Source: an uncultured Alistipes sp.
GTDB lineage: Bacteria; Bacteroidota; Bacteroidia; Bacteroidales; Rikenellaceae
NCBI GenBank assembly: GCA_904502285.1
Contig: CAJGEC010000001.1
Span: 62,001-126,000, forward strand
Direction: 5' to 3'
Length of the DNA stretch: 64,000 nt
Shown in pieces: positions 62,207 through 64,000 of the stretch. The position numbers and the translations under genes were made by a program. Below the pieces are notes generated by a model that had not been told where the DNA came from, searched no databases, and saw only the letters and a list, made by a program, of their open reading frames with translations. The stretch's first letter is position 1. The number at the start of each line of letters is the position of its first letter.

Positions 62207-63640
62207 CTACATCTCTACAACTTGACCGCTATTAGCATAGTTCAAATAGTCGCTACTCAACCCCGACACCTCAAGTAATCGTGCCAACGACAAGCAGTGC
62301 TGATAGACAGAATCGATATACTCTACGCGCGAAGAGGCCAGTTCCACACAAGCATCAATAAGCTCTGATGATGAGACCACACCCTCGCTAAAGCCATCTT
62401 TAGCCGTAGTATAGAGACTCTCGGCAAAGGCTATAGAACGCTCCGAGGCTACTATGCCCTGCATAGATGAAATCACACTATAATACTCTCTCTCCACAAG
62501 TAGCCTCACCTCCTGCTCAGCACTCATCACCGACTCTGCCATCTGTTTCATTTCGTGCTTTGCTGCCATATACCTACGCTCCTTTCCTAAACCATCGAAG
62601 AGTGTGAAATTAACACCTACACCCACACTCCAGCGAGGTACCATTTCGCTAAGTTGATAATTGTATATAGCCCCCGCACCATAGGCAACAACCTCTGGAA
62701 GGAGGTCTGCTTGAGCCATATTTTTTCCCTCCTCGGAGAGACGACCTACCAATCTCGCCTCATTCAATAATGGGTTTAGTTGGTTGGCCATATCAATATA
62801 ATAATCAAGTGAATCTATCGTGCCACAAACAAATAACGGGCTTATCGGATTTAGACTCTGCCCCATCCCTACGACCGTGGAGAGTGCAGACTCTGCAACC
62901 CTCGCTTTGCTAAGCGCATCGGCTAAATCGCGTTCAGCCTCAGAGAGTCTATATTGCATATATAATACAGCACTATGTGCCACAACACCCTCCTCCTCCA
63001 TTGCTACAGCATCAGCCAGATGCAACTTAACAGCACGTACTACATCTTCACGAATCGAGACAACCTCCTTGGCAAGAATCAACCCGTAGTAGCTCTCAAC
63101 CAATTGCGTCACTAATCCATTCTCCACTCCTTCCAAAGCAGATGTTGCCATCTCCACATTTATCTTGGCTGCTCTATTAGCTGAATTTATTCGTCCGCCA
63201 GCATATATAGGCAGTGTAACCAAAGCACCTACACCTCCCACAGCACGTTTCTGAAGCGTATAGCGCCAATCGAGTTGTGTGAGTGGCGATAGGCTCTGCC
63301 GTAAGAATTTAGCCACATCATTTGTTAGAATTCCATTGGTGACTCCAGTATTGATAAGACCATCCAAAGACTCTGTTACCACCCCCTTTGTTCCTCCAAA
63401 CTCTATATCGACACTCTTTTGCAACAGGGTAAACCCACCAACGATATCGATATTAAATAGGCGTAGGCCTCGCGCGGCACGCATCTCTTCAAAGGCTACA
63501 TCAACCCCATACTCCCTACTCTTAATGGCATGGTTATTCTGCGCCAAGACCTCCAAGGCTTCGCGCAATGTGATATCGTTTTGCGCCCAAACGCTCGACC
63601 ACGACAATAGGACAAGCAGCAAACTGAAAAGGTGTTTCAT
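62207..63640 (-). CDS. TolC-family outer membrane efflux protein
   Basis: The 477-residue protein has a signal peptide (residues 1-19, ending VWA) and two repeats of the outer membrane efflux protein domain, with long amphipathic helices rich in Ala and Glu and a conserved Gly-Pro-like turn before the second repeat. It forms the outer-membrane channel of the tripartite pump with the HlyD-like adaptor. It is the first gene of the operon, 22 bases before hlyD. No perfect promoter box was recognised upstream. Confidence 0.9.
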   Translation of the reverse strand: MKHLFSLLLVLLSWSSVWAQNDITLREALEVLAQNNHAIKSREYGVDVAFEEMRAARGLRLFNIDIVGGFTLLQKSVDIEFGGTKGVVTESLDGLINTGVTNGILTNDVAKFLRQSLSPLTQLDWRYTLQKRAVGGVGALVTLPIYAGGRINSANRAAKINVEMATSALEGVENGLVTQLVESYYGLILAKEVVSIREDVVRAVKLHLADAVAMEEEGVVAHSAVLYMQYRLSEAERDLADALSKARVAESALSTVVGMGQSLNPISPLFVCGTIDSLDYYIDMANQLNPLLNEARLVGRLSEEGKNMAQADLLPEVVAYGAGAIYNYQLSEMVPRWSVGVGVNFTLFDGLGKERRYMAAKHEMKQMAESVMSAEQEVRLLVEREYYSVISSMQGIVASERSIAFAESLYTTAKDGFSEGVVSSSELIDACVELASSRVEYIDSVYQHCLSLARLLEVSGLSSDYLNYANSGQVVEM

Positions 63641-63718
63641 TCAAAATTTGTTTATATCCACCAACTACAAATATCGCGCACAACAAATATTACTCAGAGA
63701 AAAATTATGTCTGAATGT

Positions 63719-63734
63719 TTGGCATATTCCTTGC
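63719..63734 (+). promoter_or_regulatory. Sigma-54 type (-24/-12) promoter
   Basis: TTGGCATATTCCTTGC carries GG at 63721-63722 and GC at 63733-63734, exactly 12 bases apart, as required for RpoN promoters (TGGCAY-N5-TTGC). The start would fall near 63746, about 36 bases before the ATG at 63782. No TAnnTTTG box of correct form is found in this gap. Confidence 0.65.
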
Positions 63735-63781
63735 GAAACGGTGATACGACATTATTTTTTGTTAATTAAAAACTATCAGTT

Positions 63782-64000
63782 ATGAAACGAATTAGACTTT
63801 TCACAGTATCACTATTCTTGATTGCTTGTGGAGCGACTTCATTATCGGCACAACGTGTCATCTATGAGGTTGAGGAGTACACCCCTACTATCTATATGAT
63901 TGCCGTAGGCGAGACTCTCAAAGAGTATGATCCTGAGACTGCCAGACAAAACGTCATCGACGACTTCACAGAGACCAAAAGATGTGGTTTTCAGCAGGCT
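63782..64000 (+). CDS. Secreted protein of unknown function (cut by the window end)
   Basis: Seventy-three codons are visible before the window ends. They start with a signal peptide (about residues 1-23: basic start, Leu/Ile/Phe-rich core, LSA cleavage site) and continue with an acidic, Tyr-rich segment (YEVEEYTPTIYMIAVGETL). The Cys in LIACG could suggest a lipobox, but Ser-Ala-Gln is a better signal peptidase I site. The family is not recognised. Its upstream region has the sigma-54 type promoter, so its expression is probably enhancer-dependent. Confidence 0.7.
   Translation, partial: MKRIRLFTVSLFLIACGATSLSAQRVIYEVEEYTPTIYMIAVGETLKEYDPETARQNVIDDFTETKRCGFQQA

Noticed and set aside
1..64000. 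Search by eye for insertion sequences, CRISPR arrays, prophage genes and rRNA
   Set aside because: No transposase, integrase, regularly spaced repeats, phage structural genes or rRNA motifs were seen. Gene density and composition are even across the window.

Overview
The window is chromosomal DNA of a member of the Bacteroidota, most likely the Bacteroidales. The evidence is the repeated promoter form TAnnTTTG, often with an upstream TTTG about 19-20 bases away, together with several lineage-typical families: a BACON-domain lipoprotein, a HU/SPOR protein, a long NusB, a DUF2807 protein, a DUF4836-like protein and a Bacteroidetes-type AddAB pair. A convincing cysteate synthase gene suggests a sulfonolipid maker such as Rikenellaceae/Alistipes relatives, but this is inference. 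No IS element, prophage, CRISPR array or rRNA was seen. One tRNA gene (Arg, anticodon CCG) is present.

Layout. 1-4492 (minus strand): a DUF4836-like protein, an ABC ATPase with degenerate motifs, an FtsX-type permease, a GNAT acetyltransferase and a truncated ABC-F ATPase form one operon. 4689-7593 (plus): cysteate synthase, mannose-6-phosphate isomerase and a LuxR-type regulator with a pseudo-receiver. 7668-13155: BACON lipoprotein, VanX-like dipeptidase, DUF456 protein, a 27-residue membrane peptide with its own promoter and terminator, and an operon XRE regulator-lgt-HU/SPOR-GtrA. 13187-24310: tRNA-Arg, malQ with a YihX-like phosphatase, gyrB, udk, a lipoprotein that may have a caspase/gingipain fold, an iron alcohol dehydrogenase, nusB, a DUF1573 protein and yajC. 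24437-38049: gpmI and alaS (minus), two M23 peptidases, a HAD phosphatase, a DUF2807 protein and addB-addA.

38077-41597 is an operon of an ABC exporter, an HprK-like kinase, an S26-like peptidase and ispF. The first three resemble the accessory enzymes of peptide (RiPP) export and modification clusters, but no precursor peptide is visible.

42095-58813 is a single 16.7-kb surface-polysaccharide operon of the Wzx/Wzy type. It begins behind a strong promoter and a structured leader of about 220 nucleotides that holds a tiny ORF behind a purine-rich ribosome-binding site. Its enzymes should make UDP-glucuronate or a similar uronate, UDP-L-FucNAc (CapE, CapF, CapG) and dTDP-L-rhamnose (RfbA, C, D, B). 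It has three GT4 glycosyltransferases, an acyltransferase and an NTP_transf_5 protein, but no initiating phosphoglycosyltransferase.

58853-63640 (minus) is a TolC-HlyD-ABC-2-ABC-2 efflux operon with no ATPase gene. The window ends in a truncated secreted protein whose gene is preceded by a clear sigma-54 type -24/-12 promoter.
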